Below, in pieces: positions 15,237 to 24,159 of a stretch of DNA of 64,000 bases (position 1 is the first letter of the stretch; each line of letters starts with the position of its first letter). The DNA comes from Denitrobaculum sp965232285 (GTDB lineage: Bacteria; Pseudomonadota; Alphaproteobacteria; Kiloniellales; Kiloniellaceae), in NCBI GenBank assembly GCA_965232285.1, contig CBDDPL010000004.1:1798001-1862000 (forward strand), in the 5' to 3' direction. The notes beneath the pieces are model-generated. The model saw nothing but the letters and a program-made list of their open reading frames with translations. It had not been told where the DNA came from and made no database searches. The position numbers and the translations under genes are program-made.

Positions 15237-17645
15237 ATGTTGGAAATCCCACGCGGCAATCTCTATCCGGTTCTCCCGCTTCGCGATATCGTCGTCTTTC
15301 CGCACATGATCGTGCCGCTGTTCGTCGGCCGCGAGAAGTCGGTGCGGGCCCTTGAGGACGTGATGAAGGATGACAAGCAGATCCTTCTGGTCACGCAGAA
15401 AAATGCCGCCCAAGACGACCCGACGCCTGCCGATATCTACTCGGTGGGGACGGTCGGCACTGTTTTGCAGCTTCTCAAACTGCCCGATGGCACGGTCAAG
15501 GTTCTGGTTGAAGGCGGCCAGCGCGCGAAGATCGCGAAGTTCGCCGACACGGAAGAGTTCTTCCAGGCCTATGCCGAAACCATGGACGACGATGCCGGTG
15601 ACGATCGTGAGCTGGACGCACTGGCCCGGACGGTGGTCTCGCAGTTCGAGCAGTACATCAAGCTCAACAAAAAGATTCCGCCGGAGGTGCTGGTCTCGAT
15701 CAACCAGATCGACGAGCCGAGCAAGCTGGCCGATACCATTGCCTCGCATCTGACGCTGAAGATCTCCGAAAAGCAGGAACTGCTGGAGAGCGACAGCATC
15801 AGCGACCGGCTGGAAAAGGTCTATGCTTTCATGGAAAGCGAGATCGGCGTGCTGCAGGTCGAAAAGCGCATCCGCAACCGCGTGAAGCGCCAGATGGAGA
15901 AGACTCAGCGCGAGTACTATCTGAACGAACAGCTCAAGGCGATTCAGAAGGAACTGGGCGAGGGCGAGGACGGCCGCGACGAGTTGGCCGAACTCGAAGA
16001 GAAGATCGCCAAGACCAAGCTGACCAAGGAAGCGCGCGAGAAGGCCGTCGCGGAGCTGAAGAAGCTGCGCAACATGAGCCCCATGTCCGCCGAAGCGACC
16101 GTGGTGCGGAATTACCTGGACTGGATCGTCTCGATTCCCTGGAAGAAGCGCACCAAGGTCAAAAAGGACATCAAGCACGCCAGCGAGATCCTGGATGCCG
16201 ACCACTACGGCCTCGAGAAGGTCAAGGAACGCATTCTCGAGTACCTTGCCGTGCAGCAGCGCATGCAGAAGATCAAGGGCCCGATTCTCTGCCTCGTCGG
16301 ACCGCCGGGCGTGGGCAAGACCTCGCTGGGTAAGTCGATCGCCAAGGCGACCGGCCGCAACTTCGTGCGCATGAGCCTGGGCGGCGTGCGCGACGAAGCC
16401 GAGGTGCGCGGCCATCGCCGGACCTACATCGGCTCCATGCCGGGTAAGGTGATCCAGAGCATGAAGAAGGCGAAGTCCTCCAACCCGCTGTTCCTGCTCG
16501 ACGAGATCGACAAGCTGGGCGCGGACTGGCGCGGTGATCCCTCTTCGGCGCTGCTGGAAGTGCTGGACCCGGAACAGAACAATACCTTCAACGACCATTA
16601 CCTGGAGGTCGACTACGACCTGTCGGACGTGATGTTCGTCACCACGGCCAACACGCTGCGCATGCCGCAGCCGCTGCTTGACCGTATGGAGGTCATCCGT
16701 ATTCCCGGTTACACCGAGGATGAAAAAGTCCAGATCGCGACCCGCTACCTGATCCCGAAACAGATGAAGGATCACGGGGTCAAGGAAGAGGAATGGTCGA
16801 TCTCCGACGATGCTCTGCGCAATCTGATCCGTCTCTACACCCGCGAAGCCGGTGTGCGTAACCTGGAGCGCGAGATCGCGAACCTGGTTCGTAAGGCGGT
16901 CAAGGAAATCGCCATGGGCGAGGCGACGCAGGTGGCGGTCGATCCCGACAATCTCGACAAGTACGCCGGCGTGCCGCGCTATCGCTTCGGCGAGGCGGAA
17001 CAGGAAGACCTGATCGGTGTGTCCACCGGTCTGGCCTGGACCGAGGTCGGCGGCGAGCTGCTTTCGATCGAGGCGGTGACCGTACCCGGTAAAGGTAAAG
17101 TTTCCTCGACCGGTAAGCTCGGCGACGTGATGAAGGAATCCATCCAGGCGGCCGAGTACTACGTCAAGAGCCGCTCCATTGATTATGGCATCAAGCCGAC
17201 CATCTTTGAGCGCAAGGACATCCACGTCCACGTGCCCGAGGGGGCGACTCCGAAAGACGGCCCCTCGGCCGGTATTGCCATGGTGACCGCGATCGTTTCG
17301 GTTCTGACCGAAATTCCGATTCGCCGTGACCTGGCGATGACCGGAGAGGTTACGCTGCGCGGCCGCGTGCTGCCGATCGGCGGTCTCAAAGAGAAACTGC
17401 TGGCTGCTTTGCGTGGGAATATAAAGACCGTCCTGATTCCAAAAGAAAACGAAAAGGATCTCGCGGAGATCCCAGAAAACGTTAAGGATGGACTTGAAAT
17501 CATTCCGACTTCTACTGTCGATGAAGTCCTGGAACATGCCTTGTCCCAGAAGCTTACGCCCATTGAGTGGGTCGAACCGGCCGATGTGGACGCGGCACGG
17601 GGTGCAGCTTCCGACGAGGGACGCAGCGGGGTGATCACCCACTAG
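15237..17645 (+). CDS. lon: ATP-dependent protease La (Lon, LonA type)
   Basis: An 802-residue soluble homo-oligomeric protease that removes damaged and regulatory proteins. The N-terminal substrate-binding domain (LPVLPLRD-type start, VVFPHMIVPLFVG) runs to about residue 300. The AAA+ part has GPPGVGKTSLGKS and LLDEIDKLG. The C-terminal peptidase has the catalytic dyad Ser677 (PKDGPSAGIAM) and Lys720 (GGLKEKLLAA). The ATG has AGAGGA 4 bp upstream. It ends before a strong terminator and hupB, the order seen in most alphaproteobacteria. Confidence 0.98.
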   Translation: MLEIPRGNLYPVLPLRDIVVFPHMIVPLFVGREKSVRALEDVMKDDKQILLVTQKNAAQDDPTPADIYSVGTVGTVLQLLKLPDGTVKVLVEGGQRAKIAKFADTEEFFQAYAETMDDDAGDDRELDALARTVVSQFEQYIKLNKKIPPEVLVSINQIDEPSKLADTIASHLTLKISEKQELLESDSISDRLEKVYAFMESEIGVLQVEKRIRNRVKRQMEKTQREYYLNEQLKAIQKELGEGEDGRDELAELEEKIAKTKLTKEAREKAVAELKKLRNMSPMSAEATVVRNYLDWIVSIPWKKRTKVKKDIKHASEILDADHYGLEKVKERILEYLAVQQRMQKIKGPILCLVGPPGVGKTSLGKSIAKATGRNFVRMSLGGVRDEAEVRGHRRTYIGSMPGKVIQSMKKAKSSNPLFLLDEIDKLGADWRGDPSSALLEVLDPEQNNTFNDHYLEVDYDLSDVMFVTTANTLRMPQPLLDRMEVIRIPGYTEDEKVQIATRYLIPKQMKDHGVKEEEWSISDDALRNLIRLYTREAGVRNLEREIANLVRKAVKEIAMGEATQVAVDPDNLDKYAGVPRYRFGEAEQEDLIGVSTGLAWTEVGGELLSIEAVTVPGKGKVSSTGKLGDVMKESIQAAEYYVKSRSIDYGIKPTIFERKDIHVHVPEGATPKDGPSAGIAMVTAIVSVLTEIPIRRDLAMTGEVTLRGRVLPIGGLKEKLLAALRGNIKTVLIPKENEKDLAEIPENVKDGLEIIPTSTVDEVLEHALSQKLTPIEWVEPADVDAARGAASDEGRSGVITH

Positions 17646-17666
17646 CCGTCTGTTGAAACGCGACTC

Positions 17667-17716
17667 GGATTAAGGGGCAATTAACCTAAAAAAGCCCCTT
17701 AATCCCTAGGTTTTCT
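17667..17716 (+). terminator. lon terminator
   Basis: A perfect 12-bp inverted repeat (GGATTAAGGGGC 17667-17678 with 17694-17705) with a 15-nt loop, followed within a few bases by TTTTCTCGCGTTTCTT. It begins 22 bp after the lon stop. Confidence 0.7.
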
Positions 17717-17729
17717 CGCGTTTCTTCGA

Positions 17730-17759
17730 TTGACGTTGGGGGTTTTACCGGCTTACACT
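17730..17759 (+). promoter_or_regulatory. Sigma-70-type promoter of hupB
   Basis: TTGACG (17730-17735), an 18-bp spacer and TACACT (17754-17759), about 70 bp before the hupB start. A strong GGAGGGGG ribosome site follows at about 17813. Confidence 0.65.
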
Positions 17760-17827
17760 CCGACCTCCTCAGAGTGGTTTTTCCCATTTCTAATTCCTAA
17801 ATCCCGACATTTGGAGGGGGTACTAAC

Positions 17828-18100
17828 GTGAACAAAAACGATCTGGTCGCCGTTGTTGCTGATAACTCGGAACTGTCGAAAGCAGACAGCACCAAAGCTG
17901 TCGATGCCGTCTTTGACGCCATCACCGACGCCCTGAAGTCCGGTGATGAAGTCCGCCTTGTGGGCTTCGGCACCTTCTCTGTGGCTCAGCGTGCAGCTTC
18001 CGAAGGCCGCAACCCGCGCACCGGCGAGAAAATCAAGATTCCTGCGTCCAAACAGCCGAAGTTCAAGGCTGGTAAGGGCCTCAAGGACGCCGTCAACTAA
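17828..18100 (+). CDS. hupB: DNA-binding protein HU
   Basis: A 90-residue histone-like protein that bends and packs DNA. The sequence MNKNDLVAVVADNSELSKADS and the signature GFGTFSVAQRAASEGRNPRTGEKIKIP are typical; RNPRTGE is the DNA-binding arm with its conserved proline. The start codon is GTG, preceded by the strong purine-rich site GGAGGGGG. It has its own promoter and terminator and directly follows lon, as is common. HU beta-like is more likely than IHF because no lineage-specific IHF features are seen. Confidence 0.96.
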   Translation: MNKNDLVAVVADNSELSKADSTKAVDAVFDAITDALKSGDEVRLVGFGTFSVAQRAASEGRNPRTGEKIKIPASKQPKFKAGKGLKDAVN

Positions 18101-18125
18101 AGCTGACTAGATTCGCGCTGAGGAC

Positions 18126-18171
18126 GCCGGCCGCCCTGACCATTGTTCAGGGCGGCCGGCTGGCGTTTCTT
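18126..18171 (+). terminator. hupB terminator
   Basis: A perfect 14-bp GC stem (18126-18139 with 18147-18160) with a 7-nt loop, followed by TGGCGTTTCTT. It lies 25 bp after the hupB stop. Confidence 0.8.
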
Positions 18172-18246
18172 CGGAGCCTTTTTCGAATCCGGAACGGGAA
18201 ACGCTTCTCGTCTTCAGCCGAACTTTTGTTTGAGACTTTTCTTTTA

Positions 18247-18275
18247 TTGTTTTGGCCTGTTTCATCCCTTATAGA
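18247..18275 (+). promoter_or_regulatory. Sigma-70-type promoter of tRNA-Val
   Basis: TTGTTT (18247-18252), a 17-bp spacer and TATAGA (18270-18275), about 75 bp before the tRNA. Confidence 0.6.
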
Positions 18276-18351
18276 AACGAGCCGTAGGCGCCACGGTGGT
18301 AAAGTCGATACCGTGGACACTGATATCAGCGATCTCAAAGCTGGTATCTGA

Positions 18352-18427
18352 GGGCGATTAGCTCAGTTGGTAGAGCATCTCGTTTACACCGAGAGGGTCG
18401 GCAGTTCGAGCCTGTCATCGCCCACCA
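18352..18427 (+). tRNA. tRNA-Val (anticodon TAC)
   Basis: Acceptor GGGCGAT with ATCGCCC, D-arm TAGCTCAGTTGGTAGAGC, anticodon loop TTTACAC with TAC at 18385-18387, T-loop AGTTCGAGCC, and encoded CCA at 18425-18427. Confidence 0.97.
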
Positions 18428-18646
18428 GACCTCCCCTGTAAAATTCATGACGTCACGACGCGATTCTCCTGCATCGGGCCGTGGACGGAATTCATCGGCG
18501 ATTCGGGCGTCCAAGCGGCGATTCGTCCCTGTTGTGCCGTGGCTCTATGCGTCACTTTCGCGTGACGAGACCTGCGCTTTCCGACCCCCTGATGAAAGCC
18601 GTTTCGGTCTTTTGTCATGAAAACGAAAAAAGCCTGCGGGCAGTGC

Positions 18647-18675
18647 TTGACACCCGAGGGGGGAGGGAGTACATC
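18647..18675 (+). promoter_or_regulatory. Sigma-70-type promoter of tRNA-Asp
   Basis: A consensus TTGACA (18647-18652), a 17-bp spacer and TACATC (18670-18675), about 30 bp before the tRNA. Confidence 0.65.
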
Positions 18676-18706
18676 ACCGCAGCCCGCTACGGCGGGGCCC
18701 TTCAAA

Positions 18707-18783
<77 letters not shown>

Positions 18784-19436
18784 CTGGCTTTCGCAAAGCG
18801 AAATGCAGCCAAGTACGAAATAGATGAAATAGGTTTTGGGCCGGCAGTTGTTTCGAAGAAACGACGAGAGCCCTTGAGCTTCGAAGCTTTCTTGTTTCAT
18901 CCGTCACTTCTTCCAAGCTTCGTTTATTGACCGCGACTGGGTGAGCCAAGGTTCCGAGTCGCCGAACGATGTTTTGCGGCTGCCTTCCCGTCCACTGTTT
19001 CTCGAGATATCGCGAAGCGCATTGCATGCTGCAGGCGCATCGCAAGGCTTGTACGACTCCGCAGTGAGCCGAGGCGGTCCCGATGCTGCGGCTGATCGTA
19101 AGAAAATTAACCATAAAACAATGAATTCTTAGGACATTCCCTATAACGCTTTGTGCTGGCGAATCCGTGGATTCCCGAGTCGCGCGCGAATGGCTCCAGG
19201 GCGATTTTCCGCGCTGCAACAAGGGATAATCACGGCCCGGTGACCATCTGCGTTTGTTGCTTTTCCCCGGCCTGTCTTGGCCGTATATTGCGACAAAATC
19301 GTGGCATTCGCGGCGGCACTATGCTTAAGGGCTGTGCGACGGCAACGAGCGGCATTGAGACAAGCCTGCAAAGGGTGGAAAGTGCACTGCACCAAAGCGT
19401 CGAGAGGTTGGCGCGTTTTGTTGGAGATAAAATCGA
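18784..19436 (+). other. Gene-free stretch upstream of the nuo operon
   Basis: About 650 bp with no convincing gene on either strand; the open frames here are short and have no recognisable product. It includes a 12-bp palindrome AGCTTCGAAGCT at 18877-18888 and an AT-rich patch near 19090-19130. It must hold the nuo promoter. A weak candidate is TTTTCC at 19261-19266 with TATATT at 19284-19289 (17-bp spacing), which would give a leader of about 140 nt. Confidence 0.5.
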
Positions 19437-19802
19437 ATGGAAGGCCTGTTAGCCGAATACCTGCCGATCCTGATTTTTATCGGGATTGCCGTGGGCCTCG
19501 CCGGCGTAATGGTGGCTGCCTCCTACATCGTCGGGCGTCAGCGCCCCGATTCGGAGAAGATCTCCGCCTATGAATGCGGGTTCGAGGCGTTCGACGACGC
19601 CCGCAGCAAGTTCGATGTGAGGTTCTATCTCGTCGCTATTCTCTTCATCATCTTCGACCTTGAAGTGGCATTTCTCTTTCCCTGGGCCGTTGCACTTGGG
19701 GATATCGGCCTATTTGGTTTTTGGTCGATGGTGATCTTCCTGGGCATCCTGACCATCGGATTTGTCTATGAATGGAAAAAGGGTGCTCTGGAATGGGAGT
19801 AG
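19437..19802 (+). CDS. nuoA: NADH-quinone oxidoreductase subunit A
   Basis: A 121-residue membrane subunit of complex I, the proton-pumping NADH dehydrogenase of the inner membrane. Three transmembrane helices are visible (about 8-30, 64-84, 91-112). The conserved loop SEKISAYECGFEAFDDARSK-type segment (residues about 40-58) contains the family cysteine and acidic residues near the quinone site. It is the first gene of nuoA-N; nuoB starts 4 bp after its stop. The ATG has GGAG about 12 bp upstream. Confidence 0.97.
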   Translation: MEGLLAEYLPILIFIGIAVGLAGVMVAASYIVGRQRPDSEKISAYECGFEAFDDARSKFDVRFYLVAILFIIFDLEVAFLFPWAVALGDIGLFGFWSMVIFLGILTIGFVYEWKKGALEWE

Positions 19803-19806
19803 CACT

Positions 19807-20346
19807 ATGAGTTCCGCCGAAGCCGGCGCACCGATCCCCCCGGGGCCGCAACAGAACAAAATCCTCTCGGCCGTGACCGACGAAATCACCGAAAAGGGCT
19901 TCGTGGTCGCGCAGATGGACAAGCTGGCGGCCTGGGCCCAGACCGGCTCGCTCTGGCCGATGTCGTTCGGCCTGGCCTGCTGCGCCGTCGAGATGATGCA
20001 TACGGCCGTCAGCCGCTATGATCTGGATCGCTTCGGGCTGGTGTTCCGCCCGTCACCGCGGCAGTCCGATGTCATGATTGTGGCCGGCACCCTGACCAAC
20101 AAGATGGCGCCGGCTCTGCGCAAGGTCTACGACCAGATGCCGGAGCCGCGCTGGGTCATTTCCATGGGTTCCTGCGCCAACGGCGGCGGCTACTATCACT
20201 ATTCCTATTCCGTTGTGCGTGGGTGCGACCGGGTTGTGCCGGTCGATATCTACGTGCCCGGCTGTCCTCCGACCGCCGAAGCCCTGCTTTACGGCATCCT
20301 ACAGCTCCAAAAGAAGATCAAACGCGAAGCCCTGCTTGTCCGCTGA
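19807..20346 (+). CDS. nuoB: NADH-quinone oxidoreductase subunit B
   Basis: A 179-residue peripheral-arm subunit carrying the terminal iron-sulfur cluster N2. Cluster ligands are seen in GLACCAVEMM, SMGSCANGGGYYHY and VPGCPPTAEALLYG. The start is the ATG at 19807, preceded by GGGAG at 8 bp; an in-frame upstream ATG at 19762 would overlap nuoA by 41 bp and is unlikely. The N-terminus before the conserved core is short and polar. Confidence 0.97.
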   Translation: MSSAEAGAPIPPGPQQNKILSAVTDEITEKGFVVAQMDKLAAWAQTGSLWPMSFGLACCAVEMMHTAVSRYDLDRFGLVFRPSPRQSDVMIVAGTLTNKMAPALRKVYDQMPEPRWVISMGSCANGGGYYHYSYSVVRGCDRVVPVDIYVPGCPPTAEALLYGILQLQKKIKREALLVR

Positions 20347-20382
20347 CGCTCATCGCTTCGCACTCACATCTGGCAGATTCCT

Positions 20383-21006
20383 ATGAATGAAGCCCTCAAT
20401 GATCTCGGTGAATACATCAGCGCGGCGCATCCGCAGCGCGTGGAATCTTTCGAGGTCGCCCTGGACGAACTGACCCTTTTTTGCGATCGGGAGTCGATCA
20501 CCAAGCTTCTGACCTTTCTGCGGGACGATCAGAACTGCCAGTTCAAGCATCTGGTCGATGTTACGGCGGTGGATTATCCAGCCCGCGAGGCGCGCTTCGA
20601 CGTGGTCTACAACCTGCTGTCGCTGAAGCTCAATCAGCGGATCAGGGTCAAGGTCTTGGCCGACGAGGCCAGCATGGTGCCTTCGGTGGCGGAAGTCTTC
20701 TCTTCGGCGATCTGGTTCGAGCGCGAAGTCTGGGACATGTACGGCATCTTCTTCGCTGATCATCCGGACCTGCGGCGCATGCTGACCGACTACGGTTTCG
20801 AGGGGCACCCCCTGCGCAAGGATTTCCCACTGACCGGTTATGTCGAGGTGCGCTACGACGAAACCCAGAAGCGGGTGGTCTACGAGCCGGTGAAGCTGAC
20901 ACAGGAGTTCCGCAGCTTCGATTTCATGTCACCCTGGGAAGGTATGCTGCATCTGCCCGGCGATGAAAAAGCCGAGAGCGGCGAAGGCGAAGAGGGGGCA
21001 GCCTGA
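20383..21006 (+). CDS. nuoC: NADH-quinone oxidoreductase subunit C (30 kDa type)
   Basis: A 207-residue hydrophilic subunit. The 30-kDa signature EREVWDMYGIFFADHPDLRR followed by GFEGHPLRKDFPL (about residues 112-148) is present. The C-terminus ends in a Gly/Glu-rich tail. It is a separate gene from nuoD, as in alphaproteobacteria and mitochondria, not fused as in E. coli. Its last base overlaps the nuoD start (TGATG). Confidence 0.97.
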   Translation: MNEALNDLGEYISAAHPQRVESFEVALDELTLFCDRESITKLLTFLRDDQNCQFKHLVDVTAVDYPAREARFDVVYNLLSLKLNQRIRVKVLADEASMVPSVAEVFSSAIWFEREVWDMYGIFFADHPDLRRMLTDYGFEGHPLRKDFPLTGYVEVRYDETQKRVVYEPVKLTQEFRSFDFMSPWEGMLHLPGDEKAESGEGEEGAA

Positions 21007-22184
21007 TGGCGGAACAAACGATCAAGCCGCTGACGCTGAACTTCGGACCTCAGCATCCCGCCGCCCACGGTGTGCTCCGCCTGGTGCTGGAGATGGACGG
21101 CGAAATCATCGAGCGCGCCGACCCGCACATCGGTCTGCTGCACCGGGGCACGGAAAAGCTGATCGAGTACAAGACCTATCTTCAGGCGGTGCCTTACTTC
21201 GACCGGCTCGATTATGTGGCCCCGATGAACCAGGAGCATGCCTTCGCCCTGGCCACGGAAAAGTTGCTCGGGATCGAAGTGCCGAAGCGCGGCCAGTACA
21301 TCCGCGTGCTCTACTGCGAGATCGGCCGGATCCTCAATCACCTCTTGAACATCACGACCTTTGCGATCGACGTCGGCGCCATGACCCCGATCCTCTGGGG
21401 CTTCGAAGAGCGTGAGAAGCTGATGGAGTTCTACGAGCGGGCCTGCGGTGCGCGACTCCACGCGGCCTATTTCCGTCCCGGCGGCGTGCATCAGGATCTG
21501 CCGGCCGGCCTGCTGGAGGATATTGCCGCGTTCTGCAAAACCTTCCCGCGCGTCATCGACGATATGGAAGGGCTGCTGACCAACAACCGCATCTTCCGCC
21601 AGCGCACGGTCGACATCGGTCAGGTGACCCGGGAAGAGGCCAGCGACTGGGGTTTCACCGGTGTCATGCTGCGCGGCTCCAACGTGCCCTGGGACCTGCG
21701 CAAGTCACAGCCTTACGACAGCTACGAGGACTTCGAGTTCGACATTCCGGTCGGCAAGAACGGCGACTGCTTCGACCGCTATCTCTGCCGCATGGAGGAG
21801 ATGCGCCAGAGCCTGCGGATCATGGAGCAGTGCATCGAGAAGATGCCGGACGGTCCGGTGACGACCCAGGATCATAAGATCACGCCGCCGCGCCGTGGTG
21901 AGATGAAGCAGTCGATGGAAGCCCTCATCCATCACTTCAAGCTTTACACCGAGGGTTACCACGTGCCGGCGGGCGAGACCTACACCGCAGTCGAAGCGCC
22001 GAAAGGCGAGTTCGCCGTCTACCTGATTGCCGACGGCAGCAACAAACCCTACCGCTGCAAGATCCGCGCACCCGGGTTTGCGCATCTCGCGGCCATGGAC
22101 TACATGTGCCGCGGCCATATGTTGGCGGACAGCGTGGCGATTCTGGGATCAATGGATATCGTGTTCGGCGAGGTCGACCGATGA
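21006..22184 (+). CDS. nuoD: NADH-quinone oxidoreductase subunit D (49 kDa type)
   Basis: A 392-residue subunit that lines the quinone-reduction pocket with NuoB. The N-terminal LNFGPQHPAAHGVLRLVLEMDGE and HRGTEKLIE motifs are intact, including the His and the downstream Tyr of the pocket (in PYFDRLDYV). It overlaps nuoE by 4 bp (ATGA), which suggests translational coupling. Confidence 0.98.
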   Translation: MAEQTIKPLTLNFGPQHPAAHGVLRLVLEMDGEIIERADPHIGLLHRGTEKLIEYKTYLQAVPYFDRLDYVAPMNQEHAFALATEKLLGIEVPKRGQYIRVLYCEIGRILNHLLNITTFAIDVGAMTPILWGFEEREKLMEFYERACGARLHAAYFRPGGVHQDLPAGLLEDIAAFCKTFPRVIDDMEGLLTNNRIFRQRTVDIGQVTREEASDWGFTGVMLRGSNVPWDLRKSQPYDSYEDFEFDIPVGKNGDCFDRYLCRMEEMRQSLRIMEQCIEKMPDGPVTTQDHKITPPRRGEMKQSMEALIHHFKLYTEGYHVPAGETYTAVEAPKGEFAVYLIADGSNKPYRCKIRAPGFAHLAAMDYMCRGHMLADSVAILGSMDIVFGEVDR

Positions 22185-22861
22185 AGGTTACGAGTTACGC
22201 GCAAGGCCAGGCCGAAGGCTTCGCCTTCACGCCGGAAAATCTGGAAATCGCCAGGAAGTTCGTGGCCAAGTACCCGGAGGGCCGGCAGGCCAGCGCGGTG
22301 ATCGCGCTGCTGGATCTGGCGCAGCGGCAGAATGGTGGCTGGCTGTCCGGCGAAGCCATCGCCTACGTGGCGAATTACCTTGAGATGGCGCCCATGCGTG
22401 CCTTCGAGGTGGCCAGCTTCTACACCATGTTCAATCTGAAGCCGGTCGGCAGACACTTCATCCAGGTCTGCCGCACCACGCCTTGCTGGCTGCGCGGCTC
22501 GGACGGCCTGTCCGAGACCTGCAAGAAGAAGCTGGGCGTGAAATTCGGCGAGGTGACCGAAGACGGCCTGTTTTCGGTGATCGAAGTCGAGTGCCTGGGC
22601 GCCTGCGCCAATGCGCCGATGGTGCAGATCAACGATGATTACTACGAAGACCTGACACCCGAGCGCATGGCCGAAATCATCGACGAACTGCGTGCGGGTA
22701 AGGAAGTGCCGGTCGGATCGCAGATCGGCCGTTTGACCTCCTCACCGGAAGGTGGCGCGCAGACTTTGCAGGATCTGCCGCCCTTTGACGGAAAAGCCGT
22801 GAAGATGGCACCGAAAGCGCCTGAGCCCGAGGCTCCGGCGCCCAGCGGGGAGGAAGGCTGA
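22181..22861 (+). CDS. nuoE: NADH-quinone oxidoreductase subunit E (24 kDa type)
   Basis: A 226-residue subunit of the NADH-oxidising module that binds the [2Fe-2S] cluster N1a. The cysteine ligands are in CRTTPCWLRG and in ECLGACANAP. The start is the ATG at 22181 inside the nuoD stop; an upstream in-frame ATG at 22106 would sit within nuoD. The last about 45 residues form a Pro/Glu/Ala-rich tail that is longer than the E. coli version. It overlaps nuoF by 1 bp. Confidence 0.97.
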   Translation: MKVTSYAQGQAEGFAFTPENLEIARKFVAKYPEGRQASAVIALLDLAQRQNGGWLSGEAIAYVANYLEMAPMRAFEVASFYTMFNLKPVGRHFIQVCRTTPCWLRGSDGLSETCKKKLGVKFGEVTEDGLFSVIEVECLGACANAPMVQINDDYYEDLTPERMAEIIDELRAGKEVPVGSQIGRLTSSPEGGAQTLQDLPPFDGKAVKMAPKAPEPEAPAPSGEEG

Positions 22862-24150
22862 TGCTGAGCGATAAGGACCGCATCTTCACCAATCTCTACG
22901 GTGAACACGACTGGGGCATCGAGGGTGCTCTGCAGCGCGGCATCTGGGACGATACCAAGAGCCTGCTGGCCCTGGGCCGGGAGGAGATCGTCGAACAGAT
23001 CAAGGCTTCGGGACTGCGCGGACGCGGCGGGGCCGGTTTCCCGGCCGGCATCAAGTGGTCCTTCATGCCCAAGGAAAGCGACGGCCGTCCCGCCTATCTG
23101 GTGGTGAATGCGGACGAATCCGAACCGGGTTCCTGCAAAGACCGCGAGATCATGCGCAACGATCCGCACCGCCTGCTGGAAGGCTGCCTGGTTGCGGGTT
23201 TCGCCATGGGCGCCAGCGCCTGTTACATCTACATCCGCGGTGAGTACTACCTCGAGTCCCAGCGCCTGGAAGCAGCGCGCGAGCAGGCCTACGCCGGCGG
23301 CTTCCTGGGCAAGAATGCCAGCGGATCGGGATACGACTATGACCTCTATATCCATCGCGGCGCCGGCGCCTATATCTGCGGCGAGGAGACCGCGCTGCTG
23401 GAAAGCCTGGAAGGCAAGAAGGGGCAGCCCCGCCTGAAGCCGCCATTCCCGGCGGCGGTTGGTCTCTACGGCTGCCCGACCACGGTGACTAACGTCGAGA
23501 CCATCGCGGTTTCGCCGACGATCCTGCGCCGGGGCGCCGACTGGTTTGCCGGTTTCGGACGGCCCAACAACACCGGCACCAAGATCTACAGCATCTCCGG
23601 CCACGTGAACAAACCCTGCAACGTCGAAGAATCGATGAGTATCCCCCTGAAGGAGCTGATCGAGAAGCACGCCGGCGGTGTGCGCGGCGGCTGGGACAAC
23701 CTGCTGGCGGTGATCCCGGGCGGCTCGTCCGTGCCGTTGCTGCCGAAATCGATCTGCGACACGGTCCTGATGGACTTCGACGCCCTGCGGGAAGTGAAGT
23801 CCGGCCTGGGAACGGCGGCGGTCATCGTCATGGACAAGTCCACGGACATCGTCGAGGCCATCGCCCGGCTGTCGCACTTCTACATGCATGAGAGCTGTGG
23901 CCAGTGCACGCCCTGCCGCGAAGGCACCGGCTGGATGTGGCGCGTCATGACCCGCATGGTGAAGGGGGAAGCGGATGTCGACGAAATCGACACGCTGCTG
24001 GACGTCACCTATCAGGTCGAGGGCCACACCATCTGTGCGCTCGGCGATGCGGCGGCCTGGCCGATCCAGGGTTTGATCCGGCACTTCCGGCCCGAGCTGG
24101 AGCGGCGGATCCTCGAGTACAAAAAGTCCAAGCAGGCAGCGGCGGAATAG
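22861..24150 (+). CDS. nuoF: NADH-quinone oxidoreductase subunit F (51 kDa type)
   Basis: A 429-residue subunit that binds NADH and FMN and carries cluster N3. GLRGRGGAGFPAGIKW (about 50-65) is the nucleotide-binding glycine-rich loop, NADESEPGSCKDR and GAGAYICGEETALLESLEG are FMN motifs, and ESCGQCTPCREG with a later Cys in CALGDAAAWP hold the [4Fe-4S] cluster. It is the usual length. Confidence 0.98.
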   Translation: MLSDKDRIFTNLYGEHDWGIEGALQRGIWDDTKSLLALGREEIVEQIKASGLRGRGGAGFPAGIKWSFMPKESDGRPAYLVVNADESEPGSCKDREIMRNDPHRLLEGCLVAGFAMGASACYIYIRGEYYLESQRLEAAREQAYAGGFLGKNASGSGYDYDLYIHRGAGAYICGEETALLESLEGKKGQPRLKPPFPAAVGLYGCPTTVTNVETIAVSPTILRRGADWFAGFGRPNNTGTKIYSISGHVNKPCNVEESMSIPLKELIEKHAGGVRGGWDNLLAVIPGGSSVPLLPKSICDTVLMDFDALREVKSGLGTAAVIVMDKSTDIVEAIARLSHFYMHESCGQCTPCREGTGWMWRVMTRMVKGEADVDEIDTLLDVTYQVEGHTICALGDAAAWPIQGLIRHFRPELERRILEYKKSKQAAAE

Positions 24151-24159
24151 GAGACCTTT

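Noticed and set aside
15183..17642. An 819-codon open frame on the minus strand opposite lon
   Set aside because: Long antisense frames are common opposite GC-rich genes. lon is unmistakable and the antisense product has no recognisable motif.
18941..19132. A 63-codon frame before nuoA
   Set aside because: It has no Shine-Dalgarno site or domain and its codon use does not resemble the neighbours.
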